A stretch of 29,827 bases of DNA from Avidesulfovibrio sp964369685 (lineage in GTDB: Bacteria > Desulfobacterota > Desulfovibrionia > Desulfovibrionales > Desulfovibrionaceae). The notes under the pieces are model-generated. The model saw only the letters and a program-made list of their open reading frames with translations. It was not told where the DNA came from and ran no database searches. The position numbers and the translations under genes are program-made. The stretch spans positions 1 to 29,827 of the forward strand of contig CAYJFB010000028.1 in assembly GCA_964369685.1 (NCBI GenBank), in the 5' to 3' direction. Positions 1 through 8,704 of this stretch are shown here, piece after piece (the first letter of the stretch is position 1; each line of letters starts with the position of its first letter).

Positions 1-137
1 TTATTTATTAATAAAACAGTGTGTTTTTGTTGTCAAGTGGCGCAAATCACTTGAACAAATAAGTAAAAAAGTATAATTTTTTTGTGGGGTGCGTGAAGCA
101 TTGCTTCTCTCCGTAAGAGAATTTCTCTTAAAGAGTT

Positions 138-1241
138 TCAGATAATGCACATCGCATCGCCGTAGGAAAAAAAGCGATATTGGTGTTGTACGGCGGTCTT
201 ATAGGCGGCGAGGGTTTCTTGGTAGCCTGCAAAGGCACAAACAAGCATAAGCAGAGTTGACTCAGGGAGATGAAAATTCGTAATCAAGCCGTCAATCATA
301 CGGAACGTATAGCCGGGATGAATAAAAATATTTGTTGTGCCGAAAAATGGTTCTAAGGCTCCTCGTGCGGCTGCAATACCTTCAAGAGTTCGACACGCTG
401 TTGTGCCCAAAGCGATGATTGGACGACCGTCTTTTTTGGCTTGTAGAATGGTTTGTGCTGTTTCTGTATTGCATTCGATATATTCGCTGTGCATTTTGTG
501 GTGCAAGATGTTTGTGTTTCGTACGGGACTAAAGGTGCCTTGTCCGACATGGAGTGTGACTTCAGCCCAACCAAAGCCTTTTTCTATCAGTTCTTGACGT
601 AAAGATTCGGTCATGTGTAAGCCTGCTGTCGGTGCGGCAGCGGAGCCTGCTTTTTCATTTTTAGAAAACACGGTTTGATAGCGTTGGGCGTCTTCGGCAG
701 TGTCGGCGCGACGAATATACGGCGGCAAGGGTAAATGTCCGTAAGTTTCAAAAAAATGACGTAGCGAACCGTGCCAATATAAGCGCACTTGGTGGTGCCC
801 AAACTCGCCTTTCGCCAACACTTCTATAACAAGTTGTTCTGCTTTGTTGTTTTCATTACCAAAGACAAGGATTGTGCCTTTACACATGGCTTTACTTGGT
901 TTTAGTAGCACTTCTGCGTCAACAGTCCTTTGGTTTGTTATACTGTTTTGTTGTGCTCTTTCTTCAAGTAGAGGAAGAGGAGAAAGCAGTAAACATTCCA
1001 TTTTACCGCCACTGGGACGCCGCCCTAAAAGACGTACAGGCACAACGCGTGAATTGTTGGCGACAAGCATGGCATCAGGCGGCAACAGTGTGTCTATGTC
1101 TGCAAAAGTGTGATGCGTGACGTGTCCTGTTTCTTTTTTCAAACACAAAAGACGCGACATGCCACGTTCTCCGGGATGTTGAGCGATCAATTGTTCGGGT
1201 AGAGTATAATGATAGGCTTCAAGCGTGTGTAAATCAAACAT
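138..1241 (-). CDS. queA: S-adenosylmethionine:tRNA ribosyltransferase-isomerase QueA
   Basis: A 367-residue protein that matches QueA over its whole length. QueA transfers and isomerises the ribosyl part of SAM onto 7-aminomethyl-7-deazaguanine in tRNA to form epoxyqueuosine, the penultimate step of queuosine synthesis, in the cytosol. Family stretches seen: N-terminal YTLPEQLIAQHP followed by SRLL, then PPYIRR, GSAAAPTAGLHMT, LHVGQGTFSPV, the HSEYIE block, and TNFHLPESTLLMLV near the C-terminus. Length is typical. The ATG at 1239-1241 is the best start because the family's N-terminal block follows directly; upstream AGGTG is a weak, rather distant ribosome site. It stands alone, about 380 bp downstream of rpoD on the same strand. 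Stop is TGA. Confidence 0.95.
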   Translation of the reverse strand: MFDLHTLEAYHYTLPEQLIAQHPGERGMSRLLCLKKETGHVTHHTFADIDTLLPPDAMLVANNSRVVPVRLLGRRPSGGKMECLLLSPLPLLEERAQQNSITNQRTVDAEVLLKPSKAMCKGTILVFGNENNKAEQLVIEVLAKGEFGHHQVRLYWHGSLRHFFETYGHLPLPPYIRRADTAEDAQRYQTVFSKNEKAGSAAAPTAGLHMTESLRQELIEKGFGWAEVTLHVGQGTFSPVRNTNILHHKMHSEYIECNTETAQTILQAKKDGRPIIALGTTACRTLEGIAAARGALEPFFGTTNIFIHPGYTFRMIDGLITNFHLPESTLLMLVCAFAGYQETLAAYKTAVQHQYRFFSYGDAMCII

Positions 1242-1624
1242 ATCTATAAAAACACCTAATATATATTAGAAGGAGGTCACAGTACAGCTTGTTAAGAATG
1301 TCAAATAAGAGGGTGTTCAGGTAAATAAAGAAAAATCATCATGCCTTGTATCCTATAAATTTTTTTGTAAAATCGAATAAGAATACAACATCTCGAAACC
1401 GTTCGATATTGATTTTTAAAAATATTCAAAGGTTGTCTTTTTGTTTTTTGGTAAAAAGACTCTTAGAGTCGCTTGAGGTGCAACGCACTCAAAAACAATC
1501 ACACTGCGCCAAGCAGAAATGAGATTTTTTTGTAACGTGTTGCGTGCATTGTTGGGGTAAAGGCGGTCTGGGGGAGGCAGAGGCATGGCCTTGCCTCGTA
1601 AGGCTTTGCTCCCCCAGGAAAAAA
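1242..1624. other. Intergenic region between rpoD and queA, no gene
   Basis: About 380 bp with no convincing gene on either strand. It holds the G-rich hairpin repeat directly after the rpoD stop (1568-1617), a minus-strand tract at about 1471-1496 that resembles part of a repeat near 8453-8480, and a 5-bp stem GACTC/GAGTC followed on minus by TTTTT (about 1456-1470). That last item may be a weak rpoD terminator. Short reading frames here have no recognisable features. Confidence 0.6.
1568..1617 (-). repeat. G-rich nested hairpin repeat, copy A (3' of rpoD)
   Basis: Starts 8 bases past the rpoD stop. The outer arms CTGGGGGAG and CTCCCCCAG (1568-1576 and 1609-1617) pair perfectly over 9 bp. 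An inner arm pair GAGGCA/TGCCTC (1580-1585 and 1592-1597) forms a second stem. On the coding strand a T tract comes before the hairpin, not after it, so it is not a normal intrinsic terminator. The core AAGCCTTACGAGGC recurs, with small changes, in the hairpin after the GGDEF/EAL gene (15112-15147), and the outer GGGGGAGC-AAGCC motif recurs at 8364. Confidence 0.7.
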
Positions 1625-3397
1625 TTAATTATCGTAGTACGTTCTGAGAACTTGGCTACGCACGGGATGGCGCAATTTGCGCAGGGCTTTGGCTTCAATT
1701 TGACGGATACGTTCACGCGTTACGTTAAACAGTTTACCCACTTCTTCAAGGGTATGGTCAGATTTTTCACCAATACCAAAACGCTTACGAAGTACCTGTT
1801 CTTCACGCGGTGTGAGATCCGAAAGCACCGAAGCAATCTGCTCGGAAAGCTTTGTGTTCACCACTTCTTCGGCAGGCGCAACCGCTTTTTTATCTTCAAT
1901 AAAATCACCGAGACTCGAATCTTCTTCATCACCGATAGGCGTTTCCAAAGAAATGGGTTCTTTGGCAATTTTCAGAACCTTTTTCACTTTTTCAACAGGA
2001 TATTCCATACGTTCTGCGATTTCTTCAGGTGTGGGGTCACGCCCCAGCTCTTGTACAAGATAACGAGATGTACGAATCAACTTGTTAATGGTTTCAATCA
2101 TATGTACTGGAATACGAATTGTCCGTGCCTGGTCTGCAATGGCGCGGGTAATGGCTTGACGGATCCACCAAGTGGCGTATGTAGAAAACTTATAGCCGCG
2201 TTGGTATTCGAATTTATCCACCGCTTTCATTAAGCCGATATTGCCTTCTTGAATAAGATCAAGAAACTGTAGGCCGCGGTTGGTGTATTTTTTGGCAATG
2301 CTCACAACCAAACGCAGGTTTGAACGAATCAATTCTTGTTTGGCGCGAGCCGCAGCCGTGTTCCCTCGGTTGATTCGCCAAAGCACTTCTTCAAGATCTG
2401 TTACATTATGGCAACATTTTTCTTGCAATCGTTGTAATATTTCGATTTTACCCATAATCATTTCTTTAAAAGAAAAGAGTTCATCGACATTCATACCCAA
2501 TTCGGCCGCGGCGGCTGTCGGACTGATCGTTCGTTCATCGAGATTGTGAAACAACTGTTTGATTTCGTCTTGGGCTTTCCCCGTAGACAAAATATATGCC
2601 GAAAGATCTCGCTGACAGTTGCGCATTTGGCAAACATAATCTTCAACCGTTTCAATAATACGATCAATCAGCGTCTTTTCCAGCTTGATATCGCGCAAAC
2701 GGACAACAATTTCTTCTTTAAAGCTCAAAATTTCTTTTTGAACACCGGCAACACGCCGTTCAAGTGTACAACAATCATCCAATTTACTATAAATTTTACG
2801 TTTCTTTTTGAAGGTGGCTTTAATTTCGTCCAGCAAGATGATCACACGCGAACGTTGGTTCAATTCATCTTCGCTGGGGTCGTCTTCTTCGATGGTTTTG
2901 ACGACGTCTTTCAGCTTGATGCGGTTCTGACGCAAATCTTCGCCCACACTAATCAACTCTTCAACGGCAACAGGCACTTCAACCAAGGCGTACAACACGT
3001 CTTGTTCACCGATTTCAATTTTTTTGGCAATATGCACTTCACCGTCTCGATCCAACAACGGAACGGCACCCATTTCACGCAAATACATGCGCACGGGGTC
3101 GGTGCTGCGTGATGAAAAATCTGTCGGGTCTTCGGCGTCGACCAATTCGAGCGGTGCGTCTCCGCCTTCTGATTCAGGTTCGCTGGGTGTTACAGATATT
3201 TTTTTACCGTCTTTCTCAGAATCAACAATCATAATCTCAAGCTGATCAAAAATACCGATAATCTCTTCAAATTGCTCGGGCGTATTCAACTCCATGGGCA
3301 CAGCTTTATTGACTTCTTCAAACGTAAGGAAGCCCATGGCCTTACCTTTTGCAATAAGGCTTTTTATTTGTTGTATTTCTTTAATATTACTCGCCAT
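1625..3397 (-). CDS. rpoD: RNA polymerase primary sigma factor RpoD (sigma-70)
   Basis: 590 residues, the group 1 sigma factor that directs RNA polymerase to housekeeping promoters. Regions in order: a sigma 1.1-like N-terminus (KSLIAKGKAMGFLTFEEV), region 1.2 (DPVRMYLREMG), a non-conserved middle, region 2 with the hallmark IRSNLRLVVSIAKKY and GYKFSTYATWWIRQAITRA, region 3, and region 4.2 with TLEEVGKLFNVTRERIRQIEAKALRKL. The frame is open for another 43 codons upstream, but that part lies inside dnaG and has no sigma features. The ATG at 3395-3397 has GGAGAA upstream and gives the normal N-terminus. It overlaps the end of dnaG by 11 bases, so the two are probably co-transcribed and translationally coupled. 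Confidence 0.97.
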   Translation of the reverse strand: MASNIKEIQQIKSLIAKGKAMGFLTFEEVNKAVPMELNTPEQFEEIIGIFDQLEIMIVDSEKDGKKISVTPSEPESEGGDAPLELVDAEDPTDFSSRSTDPVRMYLREMGAVPLLDRDGEVHIAKKIEIGEQDVLYALVEVPVAVEELISVGEDLRQNRIKLKDVVKTIEEDDPSEDELNQRSRVIILLDEIKATFKKKRKIYSKLDDCCTLERRVAGVQKEILSFKEEIVVRLRDIKLEKTLIDRIIETVEDYVCQMRNCQRDLSAYILSTGKAQDEIKQLFHNLDERTISPTAAAAELGMNVDELFSFKEMIMGKIEILQRLQEKCCHNVTDLEEVLWRINRGNTAAARAKQELIRSNLRLVVSIAKKYTNRGLQFLDLIQEGNIGLMKAVDKFEYQRGYKFSTYATWWIRQAITRAIADQARTIRIPVHMIETINKLIRTSRYLVQELGRDPTPEEIAERMEYPVEKVKKVLKIAKEPISLETPIGDEEDSSLGDFIEDKKAVAPAEEVVNTKLSEQIASVLSDLTPREEQVLRKRFGIGEKSDHTLEEVGKLFNVTRERIRQIEAKALRKLRHPVRSQVLRTYYDN

Positions 3398-5138
3398 GTG
3401 TTTTCTCCAACGTTTCTTGAAGTGCTCGTAAGTATTCCAGATCCGCTTCAAAATTTCCGTTTCCAAACCCTTGGCGCAATGCGGCAGAGACCGAAGCCGA
3501 TTGCTCAAGGAGTCGAAGGTTGTCAAGCATGCCCCGAAGAGCCGCCAATTCTCCCTCTTGATTATTCAAAGGCGGAACATCGCCGGAACGGCAACGTATC
3601 CAAAAGTGTTTTTCTCGCTCATCAAGATGATAAAAAACTTCATCAGATGCCCATTGTTCCATTTTTTGCCACAGTTGGCGGCTCCACGGTTCACGTAAAT
3701 ACACCGCGGCACCGAGATGTTGTACGGCTGTAAAGGCTTCGGGATAGCGCACTGCAAAGGTCATCACTTCACGGTCACAGGCTTGGCCTTTTTGTGTCGG
3801 GATATCTCTTTTAGGGGCAGACACAGCCCCTTGTTGCGGCAAAGCCATATTACTGCGTCGTTGTGCCACACCCTCACGCAGTTCAATTTCCGAAAGTCCC
3901 AAGCCGCCGGCAAGCGTTGAAGCAAAAGAACTGAGTAATTCCGGTTGTTCAACCTGCCCTAAAAAATTTCGAGCCCAGTCAACCGCTTCACGCGGTGACG
4001 TCTCAGCGACCATGCGTAGACAAAAAGCCAAGCCCTCAGGAGCATTTTTACGCAAATCTTCAAAGGCTGCAATACCTTGAGTACGAAGTAAACTGTCAAT
4101 ATCTTCTCCCTCAGGAAACAACACAACCGTACATCGCATACCGCGCATCAAAAACATTTCACACGCACGCAAAGCCGCTTTGCGTCCCGGAGCGTCGCCG
4201 TCATACAGCAACTCAACGGCAGAAGTAAAACCACCGATACGTTTGACTTGTTCAGGCGTGAGCGCCGTGCCCAAACCCGCCATGGCTCCGGCATAACCAA
4301 ATTGATGCAATGTGAGCACGTCCATATAGCCTTCTGTTAGCATCGCCGGCGTTCCTGCCGCGATGGCGCGCCGTGCTTGTTGTAGACCGTAGAGGTGTTC
4401 ACCTTTTTTATAGATAGGCGAATCGGAGCTGTTGATGTATTTGGCTTCTTCTTCATCGGCAATAATGCGTCCTCCAAATGCGATCACCGAGCCGGAAAGA
4501 CTGCGAATGGGAAACATCAAGCGACCGCGAAAACGATCGTATAATTTTCCCTGCTGACTGCGTCCCACAAGAGCGGCTTCAAGTGCCGTCTCAATAGGCA
4601 AACGTGCTTTCTGTAGCGTCTCGACAAGATCTTGCCAACGGCGCACACTCCAACCTAAGCCAAAATGTTTGATTACCTCATCAGACAAGCCGCGTTGTTG
4701 TAAATATGCTCGACATTCGGTACCGTCTTTTCCCTCAAGGTTGTTGACATAGTGTGCCGCGGCGTGTTCATGCAGTTGCATGAGTTGCCGTTTGTGTGAA
4801 ACTTTTGCATGGACGGCACCATATTCTCGTTGTTCTCGCGGTTCTTTTGTGCGTTGCAAGACAACGCCTGTTTCTTCTGCGAGTTGCTCAATGGTTTCTC
4901 GAAAATCAAGGCCGTTGATTTTCGCATAAAAGTCAAAAATATCGCCCGAAGCCTGGCAACCAAAACAGTAAAAAAAGCCGTCTTCCTCATTCACGGAAAA
5001 GGAAGGTTTGGTTTCTTGGTGAAACGGACAAGGCGCAACCCACCGCGGTCCGTTGCGGCGTAATTCTACATAACGCCGTACCAGCTCTACAATATTCAAT
5101 CGTGCTTTGATCGCTTGTACATCGTCTTTATAAGCCAT
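3387..5138 (-). CDS. dnaG: DNA primase DnaG
   Basis: 583 residues; makes RNA primers at the replication fork. The N-terminal CHC2 zinc domain is intact, with Cys37-x2-His40 and Cys58-x2-Cys61 (CPFH, CFGC). The RNA-polymerase core contains GRIIADEEEAKYINS and the TOPRIM motifs TEGYMDVL (Glu269) and YDGDAPGRKA (Asp313, Asp315). The C-terminal helicase-binding part is present but poorly conserved, as usual. The start ATG at 5136-5138 gives the standard MAYKDDVQAIKARLNIVELV beginning. It sits 71 bp after mutS2 and overlaps rpoD by 11 bases, a dnaG-rpoD arrangement found in many bacteria. Confidence 0.96.
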   Translation of the reverse strand: MAYKDDVQAIKARLNIVELVRRYVELRRNGPRWVAPCPFHQETKPSFSVNEEDGFFYCFGCQASGDIFDFYAKINGLDFRETIEQLAEETGVVLQRTKEPREQREYGAVHAKVSHKRQLMQLHEHAAAHYVNNLEGKDGTECRAYLQQRGLSDEVIKHFGLGWSVRRWQDLVETLQKARLPIETALEAALVGRSQQGKLYDRFRGRLMFPIRSLSGSVIAFGGRIIADEEEAKYINSSDSPIYKKGEHLYGLQQARRAIAAGTPAMLTEGYMDVLTLHQFGYAGAMAGLGTALTPEQVKRIGGFTSAVELLYDGDAPGRKAALRACEMFLMRGMRCTVVLFPEGEDIDSLLRTQGIAAFEDLRKNAPEGLAFCLRMVAETSPREAVDWARNFLGQVEQPELLSSFASTLAGGLGLSEIELREGVAQRRSNMALPQQGAVSAPKRDIPTQKGQACDREVMTFAVRYPEAFTAVQHLGAAVYLREPWSRQLWQKMEQWASDEVFYHLDEREKHFWIRCRSGDVPPLNNQEGELAALRGMLDNLRLLEQSASVSAALRQGFGNGNFEADLEYLRALQETLEKTHGE

Positions 5139-5209
5139 AGTGGTTTCTTTTTTTTGGAGCAGGCATCATTGTTGTTGCGGCTGTTTTCTGCTCAAAAAAG
5201 AACAAAAGA

Positions 5210-7591
5210 TTATTTAAATGTGACCAAGGTGACACCGTCACCGCCCTGTTCTTCTGTGGCTACGGCATATGAACCGATGCCGGGGAAGGCTTGTAAAAAG
5301 GTATGAATCTGACGCCGTAAAGCGCCTGTACCGCGACCGTGTACGATTTCAACGCCTTCCATACCGCCAAGCAAAGCGCGATCTAAAAAACGTTCCAGTT
5401 CATGCAATGCCACATCACCGCTTTTTCCACGCACGTCAATACGCAAGAGCGATTGATTTTCTGTGTTTGGCGAGCGATTGAGCGTGTGACGCGCGCCTGA
5501 TTGTGTTGATACGGCAGCCTGTGTACGCAAGGCAATGAGTTGCGGTTCGACCCACAAACTCACGCCGTTCATGTCCAATTTAACACGTTGCTGTCGAATA
5601 TTGACTTCGGCAACAATCGCTTTTTTATTCCACGGTTTATGCGTGACGCTTTGTCCGACTTTCAAGGTTTGCAGATCCGGCGTGCTTTCGGAGCTGTCTT
5701 CTTTGGCGTGATCTGCAACTTTAACCAATGTTGCACGCACTTTTGAAAGTTCTTTCAGTGTTTGTTTGGCCGTGGTTTTACCTGCTTTCCAAGCTGTCAT
5801 GAGCTCAGAAGCCATGCCGCGCACCTCGACAGCGAGGCGCTCACGTTCACGTTCAAAGCGTTCTTTATAATGATCACGTTTTTTGCGTGCTTCAGCGAGT
5901 TCAAGATTCAGTTGATCCAAGCTTTTTTCACGTTCGGCGGCCAAGGCGTTGAGTCTGTCCATGATGACGGTCATGTCTTCGCCGTCCAAAAGTAAATAGT
6001 GTTCGGCTTGTTTGAGTACGGATTCGGGCAATCCATGTTCTCGCGCCACATCGAGTGCCAAGCTTGCCCCGACTTGATCATACGCCAAACGAAACAACGG
6101 ACGTTTGGTTTGCGGATCAAACAATACCGAAGCCGCACGAACCCCCGTACGACTGAGCGCATAGGTTTTGAGTGCGGGAAAGTGCGTTGCCGCAATAACA
6201 CAGGCGCCGCGTTCCATCAATCCGTCAAGCACCGCTTGTGCCAGAGCCGCTCCTTGTGAAGGGTCTGTGCCTGCACCGAATTCGTCCAACAACACCAGCG
6301 TGCCTTTTGTGGCTTGTGGCCACATGCCTGCCAAGGAACAAATTTGTGCCGTAAAAGTCGAGACGTGATCGTCAAGACTTTGTTCGTCACCGATAAAGGC
6401 ATGGACTGTCGGCCACCACGGCAAACGCGAACCTTTGCCCACAGGAACCGGCAAACCTGCCAATGTCATTGCCGTTATCAGTCCCAAAGTCTTTAAACAG
6501 ACGGTTTTCCCGCCTGCATTCCCTCCGCTGATTACAAGTACGTTGTCGTCTGCAGACAGACGGAGATCAAGAGGCGACGGACCGCCTTGGCGCGCCAGAT
6601 CCACATCAAGTGCCAATAAAGGATGTCGTGCCGCCAATAGTTCCAAACCGCTTTGCATGTTTGGTGGAGTCACGCTGACACAATGACCGTTAAAGCGTTC
6701 AGCCAAACGGCTCTTGGCCTGTAACACATCAAGACGCACAACAAAACGCCAAGCTGCTTGAACCAAAGGCAGTTCTGAGCGCGCCATATTGGAAAGCATG
6801 GCAAAGATTTTTCGTTCTTCTTCTCGTTCTTCTTGTTTGAGTTCTTGCAAGCGGTTATTTTGTTCGACCAAGAACATGGGCTCAAAATAGCACGTTTCAC
6901 CTGTGTTGGAGTAATCGTGGATGATGCCTTGCACGCGGCCTTTGAAATTGCTTTTTAGGGGCAGGACATAGCGGTCTGATGCGAGGGTCATATAATCGTC
7001 TTGCAAATAGTGTGCGATGTTGTATTGCACAGCAAAATCTTTGACGTGTCGTAAACAATTTTGGTGTAAGCGACGCAGTTCACCACGCACCAACAAGAGT
7101 TCGGGAGAGCTTTCGTCACGCAACAGACCATCATCACCCAAGCAACGGATGAGGGCTGCAATAAATAACTCGGGCAGGGCTTGACTTGAGGCTTCTGCTG
7201 CCAATTCAGGCCAAGCTATTTCATTTTTACGAATCGATTCAACAGCTTTTTTGGCTAAAATCAAGACTTCGCGTAACGCCCACAGTCCATCGCCGTCAAC
7301 CACGAATGTCGGTTTTTCCATGTGTTCGAGCAAGCCTGTGCAGTCGGGAAAGTTCACCAAAGAAAAATCGTCTTGGGTATCACGGCGAGGTCTGGCGAGC
7401 CATGTGCGGTTTTGTTCAAATACGTTTTGTTCGGTACGGATGGCCTCAAAAGACGACAGAGGACGAAGCGCAAGACTCGCTGCACGGCCGGCATCGGAGA
7501 CACAACATTCAGCAAGAATGTCAAGAACTTTACTCAACTCCAACGCTTTAAGCGTTCGAGCATCCATGGTTGCGGTAGCGTGATTCAACAA
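5210..7591 (-). CDS. mutS2: Endonuclease MutS2 (recombination suppressor / ribosome-rescue type)
   Basis: 793 residues from the TTG at 7589-7591, 785 from the ATG at 7565-7567. Only the TTG has a fair ribosome site (AGGA, 7 bases away), so I kept it, with doubt. The MutS-type ATPase core shows Walker A GGNAGGKT (356-363) and Walker B LVLLDEFGAGTDP (432-444). A long charged coiled coil follows (about 540-610), then a C-terminal Smr nuclease-like domain with IDVRGK and the VEIVHGRGTGALR block (about 710-793). The mismatch-recognition domain of MutS is absent, which makes it MutS2. MutS2 proteins act on branched DNA and, in some bacteria, on collided ribosomes; which applies here cannot be read from the sequence. 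Confidence 0.94.
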   Translation of the reverse strand: MLNHATATMDARTLKALELSKVLDILAECCVSDAGRAASLALRPLSSFEAIRTEQNVFEQNRTWLARPRRDTQDDFSLVNFPDCTGLLEHMEKPTFVVDGDGLWALREVLILAKKAVESIRKNEIAWPELAAEASSQALPELFIAALIRCLGDDGLLRDESSPELLLVRGELRRLHQNCLRHVKDFAVQYNIAHYLQDDYMTLASDRYVLPLKSNFKGRVQGIIHDYSNTGETCYFEPMFLVEQNNRLQELKQEEREEERKIFAMLSNMARSELPLVQAAWRFVVRLDVLQAKSRLAERFNGHCVSVTPPNMQSGLELLAARHPLLALDVDLARQGGPSPLDLRLSADDNVLVISGGNAGGKTVCLKTLGLITAMTLAGLPVPVGKGSRLPWWPTVHAFIGDEQSLDDHVSTFTAQICSLAGMWPQATKGTLVLLDEFGAGTDPSQGAALAQAVLDGLMERGACVIAATHFPALKTYALSRTGVRAASVLFDPQTKRPLFRLAYDQVGASLALDVAREHGLPESVLKQAEHYLLLDGEDMTVIMDRLNALAAEREKSLDQLNLELAEARKKRDHYKERFERERERLAVEVRGMASELMTAWKAGKTTAKQTLKELSKVRATLVKVADHAKEDSSESTPDLQTLKVGQSVTHKPWNKKAIVAEVNIRQQRVKLDMNGVSLWVEPQLIALRTQAAVSTQSGARHTLNRSPNTENQSLLRIDVRGKSGDVALHELERFLDRALLGGMEGVEIVHGRGTGALRRQIHTFLQAFPGIGSYAVATEEQGGDGVTLVTFK

Positions 7592-7831
7592 AGTGTCCTG
7601 CGTGCTTGACGATCGACAGAGTCAATAAAAAAGAGACAACACAACGCCTTTCGACTTTTTTCAAGAAGCAACCTTTGCCCGCGTCGTTCCTAAAAGGAGC
7701 AAACACTGAAGGGGCAAACGTTGAGTGTGTGTTCAATCGAAGCATGAGAAAAAGTTTTTCGTAATAAGATACCCAAAAAGACAAACTGCGCACGTTTATA
7801 AAACATCGCGAAAGTTGAAAAAAGCGCGTTT
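7592..7831. other. Intergenic region, nothing recognisable
   Basis: About 240 bp between yqeY and mutS2, both on minus. It is AT-rich, with no convincing small gene, terminator or promoter pair with good spacing. Confidence 0.5.
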
Positions 7832-8281
7832 TTAACGTTGTTGCAGAGCTGTACGAACGGCTGTACTGGCTTTTTTACCGTCTATGCGGCCTTTATGCGT
7901 TGCGAGAACAAGGTTCATGACTTTACCCATATCAGCCATGGTGGTGGCAGAGACGTGTTCAATCGCTTCTCGCACAGCCGCGTCCAGTTCTGCGGCAGTG
8001 AGCGGTTCGGGTAAATAGGCTCGGAGGATATGTAATTCTTCAGTTTCGTTTGCCGCCAAATCCTCGCGCTTGACTGCGGTGTATTGTTCGATGGAATCTT
8101 GGCGTTGTTTAGCTTGTTTTTGAATAACTTCAAGGATTTCTTCATCAGTGAGGGGGCGTAACAATTCGACTTGTCTGTTTTTGACAGCCGTTTTAAGCAA
8201 TCGTAAAACATCTAATCGCCGTTGTTCTCGTTGTTTATACGCGGCGATATAATCCTGTTCAATCTGTTCCAACATAGTCAT
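7832..8281 (-). CDS. GatB/YqeY domain-containing protein
   Basis: 149 residues. It matches the YqeY family, small cytosolic proteins related to the tRNA-binding tail domain of GatB; their exact role is unsettled, though a link to tRNA or amidotransferase function is often proposed. Family features seen: a start LEQIEQDYIAAYKQREQRRLDVLRLLKTAVKN, the AKQRQDSIEQY stretch, LRAYLPEPLT, and the closing MGKVMNLVLATHKGRIDGKKAS. The frame is open further upstream, but the ATG at 8279-8281 has a strong GGAGGGG site 8-9 bases ahead and removes a non-family hydrophobic leader. It lies downstream of rpsU on the same strand, separated by a repeat-rich spacer. Confidence 0.9.
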   Translation of the reverse strand: MTMLEQIEQDYIAAYKQREQRRLDVLRLLKTAVKNRQVELLRPLTDEEILEVIQKQAKQRQDSIEQYTAVKREDLAANETEELHILRAYLPEPLTAAELDAAVREAIEHVSATTMADMGKVMNLVLATHKGRIDGKKASTAVRTALQQR

Positions 8282-8363
8282 CGGTGCACCCCTCCACCAT
8301 AAAAATAAACACCCAACAAAAAAATGCAACAGCCTTTATTTTTTATTTCTCTTTGTTGTTTTT

Positions 8364-8384
8364 CTGGGGGAGCGAAGCCCCCCA
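8364..8384 (+). repeat. G-rich hairpin repeat, copy B
   Basis: CTGGGGGAGCGAAGCCCCCCA forms a tight hairpin (TGGGGG against CCCCCA). A T tract comes just before it, as in copy A behind rpoD. The two loci also share CCCCCAGACC shortly after, and about 100 bp further on a related tract, GTTTTGAGTGCGCCGCA here against GTTTTTGAGTGCGTTGCA at copy A. This suggests one dispersed repeat of roughly 110-180 bp rather than two chance hairpins. Confidence 0.55.
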
Positions 8385-8391
8385 GACCCTC

Positions 8392-8479
8392 CTTGATTCT
8401 GCGGCGCACTCAAAACGCGAAAAAAACATGTTTCTGTTTGAGTATACGTGGTCGCGTTTTGAGTGCGCCGCAGTTCAAG
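8392..8479. repeat. Long inverted repeat (22-bp perfect arms)
   Basis: The arms at 8399-8420 and 8452-8473 are perfect reverse complements over 22 bp, around a 31-base AT-rich spacer. After a small internal mismatch another 5 bp pair (CTTGA 8392-8396 with TCAAG 8475-8479), so RNA from either strand could form a stem of about 27 bp. No U tract follows directly. It encodes no protein and could be a remnant of a small mobile element or part of a repeat family. Confidence 0.8.
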
Positions 8480-8639
8480 CTGCTTTGAGTGTTGTTTTAT
8501 CAAAAAACAAAACAATGATCGTTGAATACATTGAAAAAATCAAATAAAGTCAAAGCAGAAGACTCTCACATCCCGTGATGTCGCAACAAGAAACAAATCC
8601 AGGTAATATGCATTCACCAATAGCGACATAAACCAACAA

Positions 8640-8671
8640 AGACACGAGGAGATGATTGTCTTCTCGTGTCT
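8640..8671 (-). terminator. Probable terminator downstream of rpsU
   Basis: The arms AGACACGAG and CTCGTGTCT (8640-8648 and 8663-8671) pair over 9 bp, and inner AGA/TCT pairs extend the stem past one mismatch. On minus the stem is followed by TTGTTGG, a weak U run. Its place about 35 bases after the rpsU stop fits a terminator. Confidence 0.55.
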
Positions 8672-8704
8672 GTCGGAACATGTGTTGCGTCCAAAATAAA
8701 ACGC

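Larger units (their letters stand above)
8282..8704. other. Repeat-rich intergenic region between rpsU and yqeY
   Basis: About 420 bp without a convincing gene. It holds a G-rich hairpin (8364-8384), a 22-bp perfect inverted repeat (8399-8473) and a probable rpsU terminator (8640-8671). One stretch on plus is open for about 87 codons, but it runs straight through the inverted repeats and is not protein-like, so I do not call it. Confidence 0.6.

Noticed and set aside
33..54. TCAAGTG/CACTTGA hairpin downstream of queA as terminator
   Set aside because: 7-bp stem but no U tract on either strand and about 85 bases past the stop.
1309..1326. GGGTGTTCAGGTAAA as a second end of the MITE family
   Set aside because: Only a partial match to the MITE end and no matching opposite end nearby.
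1544..2233. Open frame of 229 codons on plus inside rpoD
   Set aside because: Antisense to highly conserved sigma-70 regions; composition rich in Phe/Thr/His typical of a shadow frame, with no domain or ribosome site.
2546..3112. Open frame of 188 codons on plus inside rpoD
   Set aside because: Phe/Asn/Gln-rich shadow of the rpoD middle region, no family resemblance.
8284..8547. Small plus-strand gene of about 87 codons between yqeY and rpsU
   Set aside because: Overlaps the hairpin repeat and long inverted repeat; protein is low quality with no homology seen.
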